A DNA stretch of 64,000 nucleotides from Pseudomonas sp. C1C7. Lineage in GTDB: Bacteria; Pseudomonadota; Gammaproteobacteria; Pseudomonadales; Pseudomonadaceae. Shown here in pieces: positions 42,934-51,687 of this stretch (within the stretch, counting starts at the first letter, position 1; each line of letters starts with the position of its first letter). The notes beneath the pieces were generated by a model that worked only from the letters and a program-made list of their open reading frames with translations, was not told the DNA's origin and ran no database searches. The position numbers and the translations under genes are program-made. The stretch covers positions 43,465-107,464 of the forward strand of contig NZ_JABFMP010000027.1 of assembly GCF_013359595.1 (NCBI RefSeq), written 5' to 3'.

Positions 42934-44763
42934 ATGGATGTGCGTTTGCCTTTGACCAGTGCCGCAATCCTTCTGGCGCTAGCGCTGAGCGGCTGCTCGC
43001 CCGACGAGGAGAAACACGAGGTCAGCCTTGAGGAAAAGACCGCGCAGTTCGAGAAGTCCCTCGATGCCATCACCGACCCCAAGCTCAAGGACGCCGTGGC
43101 CGAACTCGGTGGCTCGTTGCTGCTGCTGGAACGGGCGCAACTCAAGCTCGACACCAAGCCGGTAGTGACCGAATACGGTGAAGACGCCCTCGCCGTGCTC
43201 AAGCACTACCCCACGCCCCAGGCCCTGGTCGACACCTACATCAACGGCCTGTTCGTGCTGCACAAGGACTCCAGCTCCGATTACCTGACCGATCTGCAAC
43301 CGGTGTTTCCCTTCAACTTCAGCATTCCGGCCACCTTCCTTTTCCCCCACGGTCTGGAATGGCAGTCGGTGACCCTGAGCAACAAGCGCGTGATCGCCTT
43401 TCAGCCGGAATGGTCGGAAACCGATCCCGGCATCCAGCTGAGCCCGTCCAGCTCGAACCTGACCAACCCCGATGATCTGACCGTGACCTACCCGTTCATC
43501 GAGGGTCTGGACGTCGACATCAAGAACCAGCCGCAACCGGTCAGCCTGCAAGGCAAGGTGGAAGTCATCGCGCCACACAGGCTCTACAGCTTCGACCTGA
43601 GCAAAAAGGACGTCGGCCAGACTCGCACCAACGACAACCTCAGCGTCACCCTGGTGAAACTGGGCAACAACTACGCGGAAATCGAATACAGCAACAGCGC
43701 GCCACAGGCGGCGGAGGTCGGTGATACGGCATTGAACCCGTTGATCGCCCAGGCGCGTGACAGCAGCGGGCAGTTTCTTTCCCGCTCAGGTTCGATCAAT
43801 GAGACCGCCGCGCAAGTGAGGTTCTATCAGAGCCAGCTGGCAAAAATGCAGCAACAAAAAGGCTGGAGCGAATCCTTCGAAAAGCAGATCGATGAAGAAC
43901 AGCGCGCCTTCGAGAAACAACAGACCCGCCATTACTCGAAGGTGTATTTCAACGGGGTGATCGATACCCTCGAAGTCAGCCTGCTGGATTTCTCCACGGT
44001 CACGGTCACCCGCAAGGACCTGAACCTGCCGGTGCGGCGCTTCGATCCCCACACCACACAGAAATCCATTCAACCTTTGGATCTGCCGGTGCTGGTGTAT
44101 GACGACCAGGCACAGAGCTGGCTCAAGGGCGCGACGCTGACCGAGGACCAACTCAAGAGCAACGTAAGTATCAGCCAGTCGGTGGATGATCCGAGCGCGG
44201 CACGCATCGAGTTCAGCCACCTCAGAACCTTCAACGACGAACTGCTCGGTACGTCCTTCAATCCCGGGGAAAGCCCGGTGAGTTTCTTCACCGAGAACAG
44301 CAAGGGCAAACTTGACGAGCCCATCGAATTGCCCGCGGAAGCCTATCAGGTCGATCCGCTGCGCGGCACCATCACTTACGACTTGAACCTGTTCCCGGAA
44401 ACCCCGGCCTACGCCGTGGGTTCCATCCCGCTGTTTCTCGCCACGGTCGATAAACAGACCGTCGACGCCAGCAAACTGCCCAAGGGCCTGGAGCTCAAGG
44501 GCAATGCGCTGGTGGTGGATCTGAAGGTGTTTCCGGAAACGGACTGGCGTTTTTACGCCAAGGACGACAGCGGTCACTACCTGAAGGAAATTCTGGCGGT
44601 CAACCATGACGCCAGTGCAGAAGGCCCGTCGCTATTTGCCGTGCACTATTTCTACGGGCAACCCACGCGCCTGGAAACCTACCAACGAACTGACCTCGTC
44701 ACCGTGCAATACGGCTACGAGGTCAAACTCGACAAGGCGGACATGACCAAACTGGTCGAATAA
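42934..44763 (+). CDS. Large lipoprotein of unknown function
   Basis: A 609-aa protein with a lipobox (ALALSGCSPDEEK, Cys22 as lipid site; the following residues Ser-Pro do not signal inner-membrane retention). The next section is a coiled-coil-like stretch with LEEKTAQFEKSLDAITDPKLKDAVAELGG. The rest is beta-rich with IKNQPQPVSLQGKVEVIAP and repeated D/N-rich turns, plus one central alpha segment (VRFYQSQLAKMQQQKGWSESFEKQID). ATG at 42934 was chosen over an in-frame GTG at 42862. No family recognised by me; Pseudomonas homologues exist at PA4578, from memory. Confidence 0.75.
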   Translation: MDVRLPLTSAAILLALALSGCSPDEEKHEVSLEEKTAQFEKSLDAITDPKLKDAVAELGGSLLLLERAQLKLDTKPVVTEYGEDALAVLKHYPTPQALVDTYINGLFVLHKDSSSDYLTDLQPVFPFNFSIPATFLFPHGLEWQSVTLSNKRVIAFQPEWSETDPGIQLSPSSSNLTNPDDLTVTYPFIEGLDVDIKNQPQPVSLQGKVEVIAPHRLYSFDLSKKDVGQTRTNDNLSVTLVKLGNNYAEIEYSNSAPQAAEVGDTALNPLIAQARDSSGQFLSRSGSINETAAQVRFYQSQLAKMQQQKGWSESFEKQIDEEQRAFEKQQTRHYSKVYFNGVIDTLEVSLLDFSTVTVTRKDLNLPVRRFDPHTTQKSIQPLDLPVLVYDDQAQSWLKGATLTEDQLKSNVSISQSVDDPSAARIEFSHLRTFNDELLGTSFNPGESPVSFFTENSKGKLDEPIELPAEAYQVDPLRGTITYDLNLFPETPAYAVGSIPLFLATVDKQTVDASKLPKGLELKGNALVVDLKVFPETDWRFYAKDDSGHYLKEILAVNHDASAEGPSLFAVHYFYGQPTRLETYQRTDLVTVQYGYEVKLDKADMTKLVE

Positions 44764-44768
44764 CGTCG

Positions 44769-45110
44769 TCAATGTTCCGGCCGGAACTCCGGGCCGCCGA
44801 GGTTGCGGCCACGTCCCCCGTTGATTTCACGTAGCTGGGCTTGCAGGTGCAGGCACCAGATCTGCGGGTCGTCGGCCAGCTCATATCCGTGCAGGGTCAG
44901 GCTTTCAACAATGGTATCGAGAATGGATTCGGCCACGAACGGACCATGGAACGGGCCCTGGGCTTTGATGGCTGAAGGTTGTTCACCGGCCATTCCGGCG
45001 GCGAAGAGCAAGGTCCACATGCCGTTATCGCCGGCCAGGGGCTTGATGGCGCATTCGATACGGGTCACGAGACCCAAGCATTGACGGGTGAGGCAGAGGT
45101 TGCGCGACAT
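44769..45110 (-). CDS. Conserved hypothetical protein (PA4579-like)
   Basis: A 113-aa protein, MSRNLCLTRQCLGLVTRIECAIKPLAGDNGMWTLLFAAGMAGEQ..., with several hydrophobic stretches but no clear membrane helix and no signal peptide. It converges on the lipoprotein gene with 5 bases between stops. I recall a homologue at the same place in PAO1. No domain known to me. The 310 bases upstream hold only a REPIN. Confidence 0.68.
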   Translation of the reverse strand: MSRNLCLTRQCLGLVTRIECAIKPLAGDNGMWTLLFAAGMAGEQPSAIKAQGPFHGPFVAESILDTIVESLTLHGYELADDPQIWCLHLQAQLREINGGRGRNLGGPEFRPEH

Positions 45111-45309
45111 GGCGGCGACCCTCGGAAAATCCGGTATTCAGCCTCCATGGGAAGCTGTTTCATTCCTGATTACTGTCTCTATCCTTGAGCAGAGAATAGA
45201 AGAAAAGTTCGAGATGCAGGCTTTTCGACACCAGAAGGCGCCGAGCGGTCATTGTGTGAATATTGACGCCAGAGTGATGGCACTTCTGCAGTTTTGATCG
45301 GGTAAAAAA

Positions 45310-45399
45310 TGTGGGAGCGGGCTTGCTCGCGAAGGCGGTGTGCCAGTCGGTATTTGTGCTGACTGACACTACGCATTCGCGAGCAAGTCCGCTCCCACA
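45310..45399. repeat. REPIN, GTGGGAGCGGGCTTGCTC type
   Basis: REP at 45310-45333 and inverted REP at 45376-45399 with one mismatch (AAGTCCGC for AAGCCCGC). Core GCGGTGTGCCAGTCGG...GACTGACAC. It lies in the 45111-45420 gap, where I see no gene or RNA. Confidence 0.88.
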
Positions 45400-45420
45400 G
45401 TTGGAGGGTGTTGATTCAGA

Positions 45421-47859
45421 TCAGGCGGGCTTGGCCTCTGCCAGCGCTTCGATCGCCATTTCCTTCTCGGCCTCTTTCAGGTCGTCCTCGCTGATCATTT
45501 CGGCAATGACCCGCAGACGCTCCACCACCCGCGCGTTGACGCTGCCTTCCGGGAACTCGCCGTTCTCGTCCGGCTCACCCGCAGGCTCGCCGACCAGCAG
45601 GCTCAGGGCCTCGTCGGCCTGACGCACCGCATAGACATGGAACTGCCCCGCGCGCACTGCGGCCAGCACCTTCTCGTCGAGCATCAGCGTGGCGACGTTG
45701 GCGTGGGGAATGATCGCGCCCTGCTCGCCCGTCAGACCGCGGGCTTCGCAGAGACGGAAGAAGCCTTCGATCTTCTCGTTGACCCCACCCACCGCCTGCA
45801 CTTCACCGAACTGGTTGATCGAGCCGGTGATGGCAAAGCACTGCTTGAGTGGCGTTTTCGACAGCGCCGAAATCAGCGTGCACGCCTCACCGAGGGACGC
45901 ACTGTCGCCGTCCACGTAACCGTAGGACTGCTCCAGGGCGATACTCGCCGAAATCGCCAGCGGGAATTCCTGAGCGTAACGGCTGCCCAGATACCCGGTG
46001 AGGATCATCACGCCCTTGGAGTGGATCGGTTGGCCAAGGTTGACCTCACGCTCGATGTCGACGATGCCGCTGCCGCCCGGGTAGACCGTCGCGGAAATCC
46101 GCGCCGGCACGCCGAAGGCCGAGTCACCGACTTCCAGCACCGTCAGACCGTTGCACTTGCCGACCGCCGCACCTGCGGTATCGATCAGGATGATCCCGGC
46201 CAGCATGTCGTCGAGGATCCGCGCCGAGACGCGCCCGGTGCGAGTCGCCTTGGCCTTGAGCGCACGCTCGATGTGGCCGGCATCGGTCATCTCGTCCCCG
46301 GCCAGATGGCGAATGAAATCCGCTTCGCTGACCAGCTGGAACAGATCGCCGATACGCGCCGACAAGCGCCCCTGATGCTCGGCCAGACGCGCGCTGTAGG
46401 TCGCCAGACGCGCCACCGCATCGGCGGTCAGCGGCGCCATGCCTTCCTCGGAAGTACGGGTTTTCAGCAACTGGGCGAACTGCTCGAGGCTTTCGTCGAC
46501 CATCGGGATGTCTTCATCGAAATCCACCAGGACGCGGAACATCTCCTGGAAATCCGGATCCAGGTCCTGCAGCGTGTAGTAGAGCGAGCGGGCGCCGATG
46601 ATGATCACTTTGACCTGCAGCGGAATGTGCTGCGGCGTCAGGGTGACGGTGGCGAATCGCCCCATTTCGCTCAGTGGCGATTCCATCTTCAGCTTGCGCG
46701 ATTGCAGGGCGCGTTTCAGCGCGTCCCACACGAACGGCTCGCCGAGCATTTTTTCCGCTTCAAGGATCAGGAAACCGCCGTTGGCCCGGTGCAGCGCACC
46801 CGGGCGCAACTGGCGGTAAGTGGTGTACAGCGCGCCCTGGTCGGTGCTGTATTCGATGCGGCCGAACAAGTTCTCGTAGGTCGGGTGCGGCTCGAACACC
46901 ACCGGCGCGCCACCGCTGACGGAGTGGCCGACCACCAGGCTCGGCGCGTACTGCTCTTCAAGCAGCTTGCGGGCGACGGCGTCGGTCTTGCTGTCGTCCA
47001 CCAGTTGCTCGACCACGGTCTTGAGCAGGTAAACCTGCATCGCTTGCAGATAACCGCAGACGGCCGCGTTCTCGGCATATTTCTCCGACAGCGGCGACAG
47101 TAGCGGCTGCAAGGCCAGGGTGATGGTTTCTTCGTTGAGGTGGCGCAACTGATTGCTCGACTCGCGCTTCCACTGCGGCAGGCTGGCGAGCTCTTCATTC
47201 AGGCGCTCTTCCAGGGCGGAAATGTCATCGTGGAAACGCTCGCGCTCGGCTTCCGGCAGCTGGGCGAATTCCGCCTCGTCCAGGGCCTTGCCTTCGAGCA
47301 TCGGGGTGAAGGCGATGTTGCTGCTGTCGCGGTAGAGCGCGACGTCCTTTTCCAGGGCCAGACGCTCGATCACGTCCAGCGCCCGGTCGTAGCGCTGATT
47401 GAAAGCGCGGTCGATGGCGCTTTTCTTCTGCTGGTAGGACGGGTGTTCGAACACTGCCGGGAAAGTGGCCAGCAGGTTGTCGATCAAGCCGTTGATATCA
47501 CCGATGAACGTACCGGCGGTGCCCGATGGCAGCTCCAGCGCACGGGGCTCGCGGGCTTCATCGAAGTTGTTGACGTAGACCCAGTCCGCCGGGGTCTGCA
47601 GGCGCTTGCCTTCGGCCTTCAGGTAGCGTTTGACGAACGAGAACCGGCCGGTACCGGGCTCGCCCATGACGAATACGTTGTAACCGGGGCGTGGCATGGC
47701 CACACCGAACTGCAAGGCTTCGACCGCGCGTTCCTGGCCGAGCACACCGCGAAAGGGCTCCAGATCGTTGGTGGTAGAGAAGCTGAACTGTTCAGCGGAA
47801 AACGGACGGGTCAGCGCTTCGGGCGCTAGACGCAAGCTGGCAGCAACAGGATCAGGCAT
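45421..47859 (-). CDS. Lon-like AAA+ protease (AsrA/PA0779-like)
   Basis: An 812-aa ATP-dependent Lon-related protease. Walker A is in FVMGEPGTGRFSFV near residue 65, where the usual final Lys-Thr of the P-loop is replaced (GTGRFS), then a large helical insertion, a second AAA element (GGFLILEAEKMLG), and the C-terminal Lon catalytic domain with Ser655 in GDSASLGEA and Lys696 in NEKIEGF, 41 residues apart as in Lon. It resembles P. aeruginosa AsrA (PA0779), reported to trigger a heat-shock-like response to aminoglycosides. The final residues are acidic. A single gene. Confidence 0.88.
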   Translation of the reverse strand: MPDPVAASLRLAPEALTRPFSAEQFSFSTTNDLEPFRGVLGQERAVEALQFGVAMPRPGYNVFVMGEPGTGRFSFVKRYLKAEGKRLQTPADWVYVNNFDEAREPRALELPSGTAGTFIGDINGLIDNLLATFPAVFEHPSYQQKKSAIDRAFNQRYDRALDVIERLALEKDVALYRDSSNIAFTPMLEGKALDEAEFAQLPEAERERFHDDISALEERLNEELASLPQWKRESSNQLRHLNEETITLALQPLLSPLSEKYAENAAVCGYLQAMQVYLLKTVVEQLVDDSKTDAVARKLLEEQYAPSLVVGHSVSGGAPVVFEPHPTYENLFGRIEYSTDQGALYTTYRQLRPGALHRANGGFLILEAEKMLGEPFVWDALKRALQSRKLKMESPLSEMGRFATVTLTPQHIPLQVKVIIIGARSLYYTLQDLDPDFQEMFRVLVDFDEDIPMVDESLEQFAQLLKTRTSEEGMAPLTADAVARLATYSARLAEHQGRLSARIGDLFQLVSEADFIRHLAGDEMTDAGHIERALKAKATRTGRVSARILDDMLAGIILIDTAGAAVGKCNGLTVLEVGDSAFGVPARISATVYPGGSGIVDIEREVNLGQPIHSKGVMILTGYLGSRYAQEFPLAISASIALEQSYGYVDGDSASLGEACTLISALSKTPLKQCFAITGSINQFGEVQAVGGVNEKIEGFFRLCEARGLTGEQGAIIPHANVATLMLDEKVLAAVRAGQFHVYAVRQADEALSLLVGEPAGEPDENGEFPEGSVNARVVERLRVIAEMISEDDLKEAEKEMAIEALAEAKPA

Positions 47860-48136
47860 CGGGCTTCCTTACATCAGGCGGGGCAGATAGCGGCATTCTG
47901 GCGCTGCCTGTGCCGAACTGGCAAGGAGCGCCTCAGGCCAAAGCATAGACAAGTGCGAACCCGGGCACAGGGCTGCACCAATTCACGGTTTTTGATGAAT
48001 GTTCAGCAAAAAATCACGGAACCCTGTGATCGTGCCTAAACTCCAAACTGCGCGGCTGGAGTTATAACCGGCCCAACTGGCTCCGCAGGCCGGGCCAGAC
48101 CCCAAAAATCGGTACGCACATTAAGAGAACAAAGCT

Positions 48137-48625
48137 ATGAAACGGATTCTTCTCGGTACTCTCTTCACCGCTGTATCCATCAACGCCATGGCACAGGCGC
48201 CAGGCGGCCCGGATTGTGGTTGGGGCAACATGCTGTTCGAAGGACAGCGCGGCACTCCGGCTCACTTCCTGGCATCCACCACCAACGGCACTTCCGGTAA
48301 TGCAACCTTCGGCATGACCTCGGGCACCAACGGTTGCTCCACCAACGCGTCGCTGACCTATGGCGGCAAATCCTGGTTTGCCATGAATGGCATGATGAAC
48401 GAGCTGTCCGAAGACATGGCAAAAGGCAACGGCGAAGCGCTGACGACCTATGCCGTGGTACTGGGCGTGGCGCCGGAAGATCGCGCGCACTTCGCCGCCG
48501 TCACTCACGAGCACTTCCAGCAGATCTTCAGCAAGGCTGACGTGACCGCCGAAGATGTGCATACCAACACAATGGCCGTACTGAAGAACGATCCTCGTCT
48601 GGCCAAGTACGCCACGCAGGCTTAA
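48137..48625 (+). CDS. DUF3015 periplasmic protein
   Basis: A 162-aa exported protein with signal peptide (MKRILLGTLFTAVSINAMA) and DUF3015 features: GPDCGWGNMLFEGQ...HFLASTTNGTSGNATFGMTSGTNGCS, in which two cysteines may bond. The C-terminal half is alpha-helical. Function unknown. It is followed by a strong terminator and then the DUF4105 gene, a neighbour pair I recall from other pseudomonads. Confidence 0.85.
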   Translation: MKRILLGTLFTAVSINAMAQAPGGPDCGWGNMLFEGQRGTPAHFLASTTNGTSGNATFGMTSGTNGCSTNASLTYGGKSWFAMNGMMNELSEDMAKGNGEALTTYAVVLGVAPEDRAHFAAVTHEHFQQIFSKADVTAEDVHTNTMAVLKNDPRLAKYATQA

Positions 48626-48636
48626 GCTCGGCCCTG

Positions 48637-48670
48637 CCCCGCTTCTTTCGGGAAGCGGGTTTTATTTTTT
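48637..48670 (+). terminator. DUF3015 gene terminator
   Basis: CCCGCTTC TTTC GGGAAGCGGG, roughly 8-9 bp stem, followed by TTTTATTTTTT, about 12 bases after the stop. Confidence 0.88.
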
Positions 48671-48718
48671 GGAACTGCCCCTCTTTGGGTCTTTTTCTCA
48701 CGTATTAAGTTGCCACCT

Positions 48719-50572
48719 ATGCTCAAACGCCTCGCCTGGCTGGCGCTCTGTGTCTGCGCCCCGCTATCCGCCGCGCCACACATCGATAATCAACGTTTGC
48801 AGCAACTGGCCAACGACCCTTTCTGGATTTCCCTGGGCCATTACGAAACCGCCAAGCTCGGTGGTTGGCGCAGCTATGTCAGCGACAAGAAGTTCTTCCT
48901 CGCGCCTGATGGCAATTCACACCCTGACCACGAACTCGCCGCCACCGTGCAGGCCCTGTACGCGCCGGCCAGTGCCGGCGAGCAGCACGCTCAATGCGTC
49001 TACCCGGCACGTACCCGCTGGCTGAAAGACCAGTTGAACCTGACCGATCTGCCAGCGCCGGACTGCGCCGAGTTCAAAAAGTGGTTCAAGGACGTCTCAC
49101 CCCACAGCGCGGTGATGATTTTCCCGGCGGCCTATCTGAACAGCCCGTCCTCGATGTTCGGCCACACCCTGTTGCGCATCGATCAGGCCGAAGCCCAGAG
49201 CGACAAAACCTCGCTGCTCAGTTACGCGATCAACTTCGGCGCCTACATCGAAGGCTCGGACAACAGCATCCTGTATGCCTGGAAAGGCTTGATGGGGGGC
49301 TATCCGGGGCTGTTCGCGCTGGTGCCGTATCAGGAAAAACTCTCGGAATACCGAAGCCTGGAAAACCGCGACTTGTGGGAATACCGGTTGAACCTGACTC
49401 AGGCTGAAACCGCGCGCATGGTTGAGCACGTCTGGGAGTTGAAGCAGATCCAGTTCGACTACTTCTTCTTCGACGAAAACTGCTCCTATCGCCTGCTGGA
49501 ACTGCTGCAGGTGGCGCGCCCGAGCTTGCGCCTGACCGAACAATTCCCGCTGACCGCCATTCCCACCGACACCGTCAAGGCGGTGAAAGAGGCCGGACTG
49601 GTGGAGTCGATCCAGTACCGCCCTTCCCGTGAACGGGAGCTGCTCGCTCGCGCCGAACCTCTGAGCGATGAAGAACAACAGTGGGTGTTGAAAGTCAGCG
49701 CCGATCAGAAACAGCTGCAAACCGCGCAATTCAAGGCGCAGCCCCGGGAGCGCCAGGCGCTGATCATCGATGCGGCCTATCGCCTCGAACGCTACCGCGC
49801 CAATGGCCAGGAGCGTGACCCGGCGCGGGCGCAGCGCAGTTTCGAGCTGCTGCGGGCGATCAACCAGAACCCCGCGCCGGAGCTGGAAATCCCGCAGCCC
49901 GGCCTGCCCGAGGACGGCCACGAATCGCGCACCTGGCAGGCCGGCCTGGGCACCCGGGGCGACCGGGCTTTCGGCGAATACGGCCTGCGCATGGCGTATC
50001 ACGATCTCAATGACAATTCCGAGAGTTTTCCCCTCGGCGCGCAGATCGAAATCCTCCAGCTGAAATTGCGTCAGTACGAAGGCAATGACTGGCAGGTGCA
50101 ACAACTGGACCTGGCGACCATTCGTTCGCTGACGCCGCGCAACGAGCTGCTGCAACCGCTGTCGTGGCAGGTCACCGGGGGCCTGGAGCGGGTGCCGGGC
50201 AAGCATGACGATGAGAACCTGGTCAGCCACGTCAACGGCGGTGGCGGCGGCACCTGGCAATTGGCCGACGATATGCTGGGTTTCGCCCTGGGCACCGTAC
50301 GCGTGGAGCACAATAACGATTTCGCCGAGTTCGTATCACCTGCGGCGGGGTTCAACACAGGGGTGCTGTGGAAAAATCCGTTGGGCAACTTCAGCCTGGA
50401 AACCAAAGGTGATTTTTTCACCAATGGCGAAGTACGTCGCAGCGTGAGCCTGAATCAGCAATGGGAGTTGTCGCGCAACCTCGGATTACGCCTGAGCGCC
50501 CAGCGCGAGTTCAGCCACCTGGCCTCGCCGGAAAACGAAGTGATGCTTGAGGTGAAGTGGTATCACTATTGA
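48719..50572 (+). CDS. DUF4105 (Lnb N-terminal domain) exported protein
   Basis: A 617-aa exported protein with a signal peptide (MLKRLAWLALCVCAPLSAAP). The N-terminal periplasmic domain (about residues 90-270) is DUF4105, now described in Pfam as the Lnb domain, after a lipoprotein N-acyltransferase. It has a possible Cys/His pair: His149 in SSMFGHTLLRI and Cys255 in DENCSYRLLELL. The C-terminal 220 residues are beta-rich and end in MLEVKWYHY with an aromatic last residue, like an outer-membrane barrel. The ATG at 48719 has a weak ribosome site. Enzyme activity is untested here. Confidence 0.82.
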   Translation: MLKRLAWLALCVCAPLSAAPHIDNQRLQQLANDPFWISLGHYETAKLGGWRSYVSDKKFFLAPDGNSHPDHELAATVQALYAPASAGEQHAQCVYPARTRWLKDQLNLTDLPAPDCAEFKKWFKDVSPHSAVMIFPAAYLNSPSSMFGHTLLRIDQAEAQSDKTSLLSYAINFGAYIEGSDNSILYAWKGLMGGYPGLFALVPYQEKLSEYRSLENRDLWEYRLNLTQAETARMVEHVWELKQIQFDYFFFDENCSYRLLELLQVARPSLRLTEQFPLTAIPTDTVKAVKEAGLVESIQYRPSRERELLARAEPLSDEEQQWVLKVSADQKQLQTAQFKAQPRERQALIIDAAYRLERYRANGQERDPARAQRSFELLRAINQNPAPELEIPQPGLPEDGHESRTWQAGLGTRGDRAFGEYGLRMAYHDLNDNSESFPLGAQIEILQLKLRQYEGNDWQVQQLDLATIRSLTPRNELLQPLSWQVTGGLERVPGKHDDENLVSHVNGGGGGTWQLADDMLGFALGTVRVEHNNDFAEFVSPAAGFNTGVLWKNPLGNFSLETKGDFFTNGEVRRSVSLNQQWELSRNLGLRLSAQREFSHLASPENEVMLEVKWYHY

Positions 50573-50579
50573 AAAGCGC

Positions 50580-50700
50580 AGGAGCGAGGCTTGCCCGCGA
50601 AAGCGGTGTGTCAGGCGACATCAATGTTGGATGTGCCGGCCTCTTCGCGGGCAAGCCTCGCTCCTACAGTGAAGGCTGCGATCTTTTGATCTTTCTTTCA
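50580..50700. repeat. REPIN plus GATCTTTTGATC element
   Basis: REP at 50580-50601 and inverted REP at 50644-50669 (CTGTAGGAGCGAGGCTTG type), core TGTGTCAGGCGACATC...TGTGCCGG. The following bases (to 50700) contain GAAGGCTGCGATCTTTTGATC, a stretch I recall as often attached to REPs in P. fluorescens genomes. Confidence 0.85.
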
Positions 50701-50765
50701 CGCCACACTGACGAACCCGCACCTAGACTTTCCCTGTAGGCCGTTTAACGGTCAGGGAGCCCGAG

Positions 50766-51122
50766 ATGTTGCGTTGTGCAGGTGTGATTGGTTTGTTGCT
50801 GTTGATTGCGGGTTGCCAGACAACCCACGAAGATCTGATCGCCAGGGGTTATCCACCGGCGTTCGCCGATGGTTTCGATGACGGCTGCAGCAGTGGCCGC
50901 CAAGCCGCAGGCGCCATCACCGGCGAGTTTCGCAAGAACGTGCCGCGCTATCTGAAAGACAACAACTACGCCGAAGGCTGGAGCGATGGCTTCCGCCAGT
51001 GTCAGGCCATGCGCGAGAGCCAGGACCGCCAGGACTATTACAACAGCCACCAGAGCGAGCGCGACAAAGCCTGGCAACAGCAAAAGGACCAGGACGCCGC
51101 CCGGGCCTATCGCTCGCCATAG
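50766..51122 (+). CDS. Small lipoprotein of unknown function
   Basis: A 118-aa lipoprotein: lipobox LLIAGC at residues 12-17, then HEDLIARGYPPAFADGFDDGCSSGRQAAG and a second GxxDGFRQCQ-like repeat (NNYAEGWSDGFRQCQAM). Both repeats have DGF/DGC...C patterns, so two cysteines may bond. The tail is very hydrophilic. Conserved in pseudomonads by my recollection; no known domain. Confidence 0.75.
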   Translation: MLRCAGVIGLLLLIAGCQTTHEDLIARGYPPAFADGFDDGCSSGRQAAGAITGEFRKNVPRYLKDNNYAEGWSDGFRQCQAMRESQDRQDYYNSHQSERDKAWQQQKDQDAARAYRSP

Positions 51123-51192
51123 GTCGCTAATAGACATTCACTGAAACCAAAAGCCTGCAACCATGGCCCAAACCCTATAACGGGAGGAAACC

Positions 51193-51687
51193 ATGAGTCG
51201 CGCCTTCGTCAATGAGGATAATGCCGCCGCGCAAACCGATCAGCCGGTCGAACGGCAGGTCAGTGCGCAGCCCAATTACGTCACGCCCGCAGGCATTGGC
51301 CAGTTGCAGGACAAAGTGGCGCAATTACAGGCGCAGCACGCAGAGCAATTGGCGCTTGGCGATCAGGCGGACAAGCAGCAACTGGTCAACCTTGAACGCG
51401 ATCTGCGCTATTTCCTCCAGCGCCTGCAAAGTGCTCAAGTAGTGCCAGCGGCCACTTCGAACAAGAAGGTGCAGATCGGCAGTTGGGTCACCTATGCCGA
51501 TGAACACGGCACCGAGCGCCGCGTGCAACTGGTCGGTGAAGACCAGGCCGCGGCCGCCAAAGGCCTGATCAACTGGGGCTCGCCACTGGGTCGGGCGCTG
51601 CTCGGGGCACAACTCAACGATGAGGTGCTCTGGCAGCGCCCGGCCGGCGATCAGTTGATCGAGGTCATCCGCATCGAGCCGACTTAA
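51193..51687 (+). CDS. GreA/GreB-family factor with short coiled coil
   Basis: A 164-aa protein of the GreA/GreB family. The N-terminus has an extra about 25 residues (MSRAFVNEDNAAAQTDQPVERQ), then YVTPAGIGQLQDKVAQL starting the coiled coil, and the C-terminal FKBP-like Gre domain (VQIGSWVTYADEHGTERRVQLVGEDQA...GSPLGRALLGAQLNDEVLW). Between the coil tip and its return the segment GDQADKQQ...AQVV is about seven residues shorter than the GreA equivalent. Perfect GGGAGGAAAC ribosome site. It ends with a 4-base overlap with convergent gdhA. Confidence 0.85.
   Translation: MSRAFVNEDNAAAQTDQPVERQVSAQPNYVTPAGIGQLQDKVAQLQAQHAEQLALGDQADKQQLVNLERDLRYFLQRLQSAQVVPAATSNKKVQIGSWVTYADEHGTERRVQLVGEDQAAAAKGLINWGSPLGRALLGAQLNDEVLWQRPAGDQLIEVIRIEPT

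Noticed and set aside
45160..45376. Small frames across the REPIN in 45111-45420
   Set aside because: They read through REP arms, as similar frames do at other REPINs, with no ribosome site or conserved sequence.
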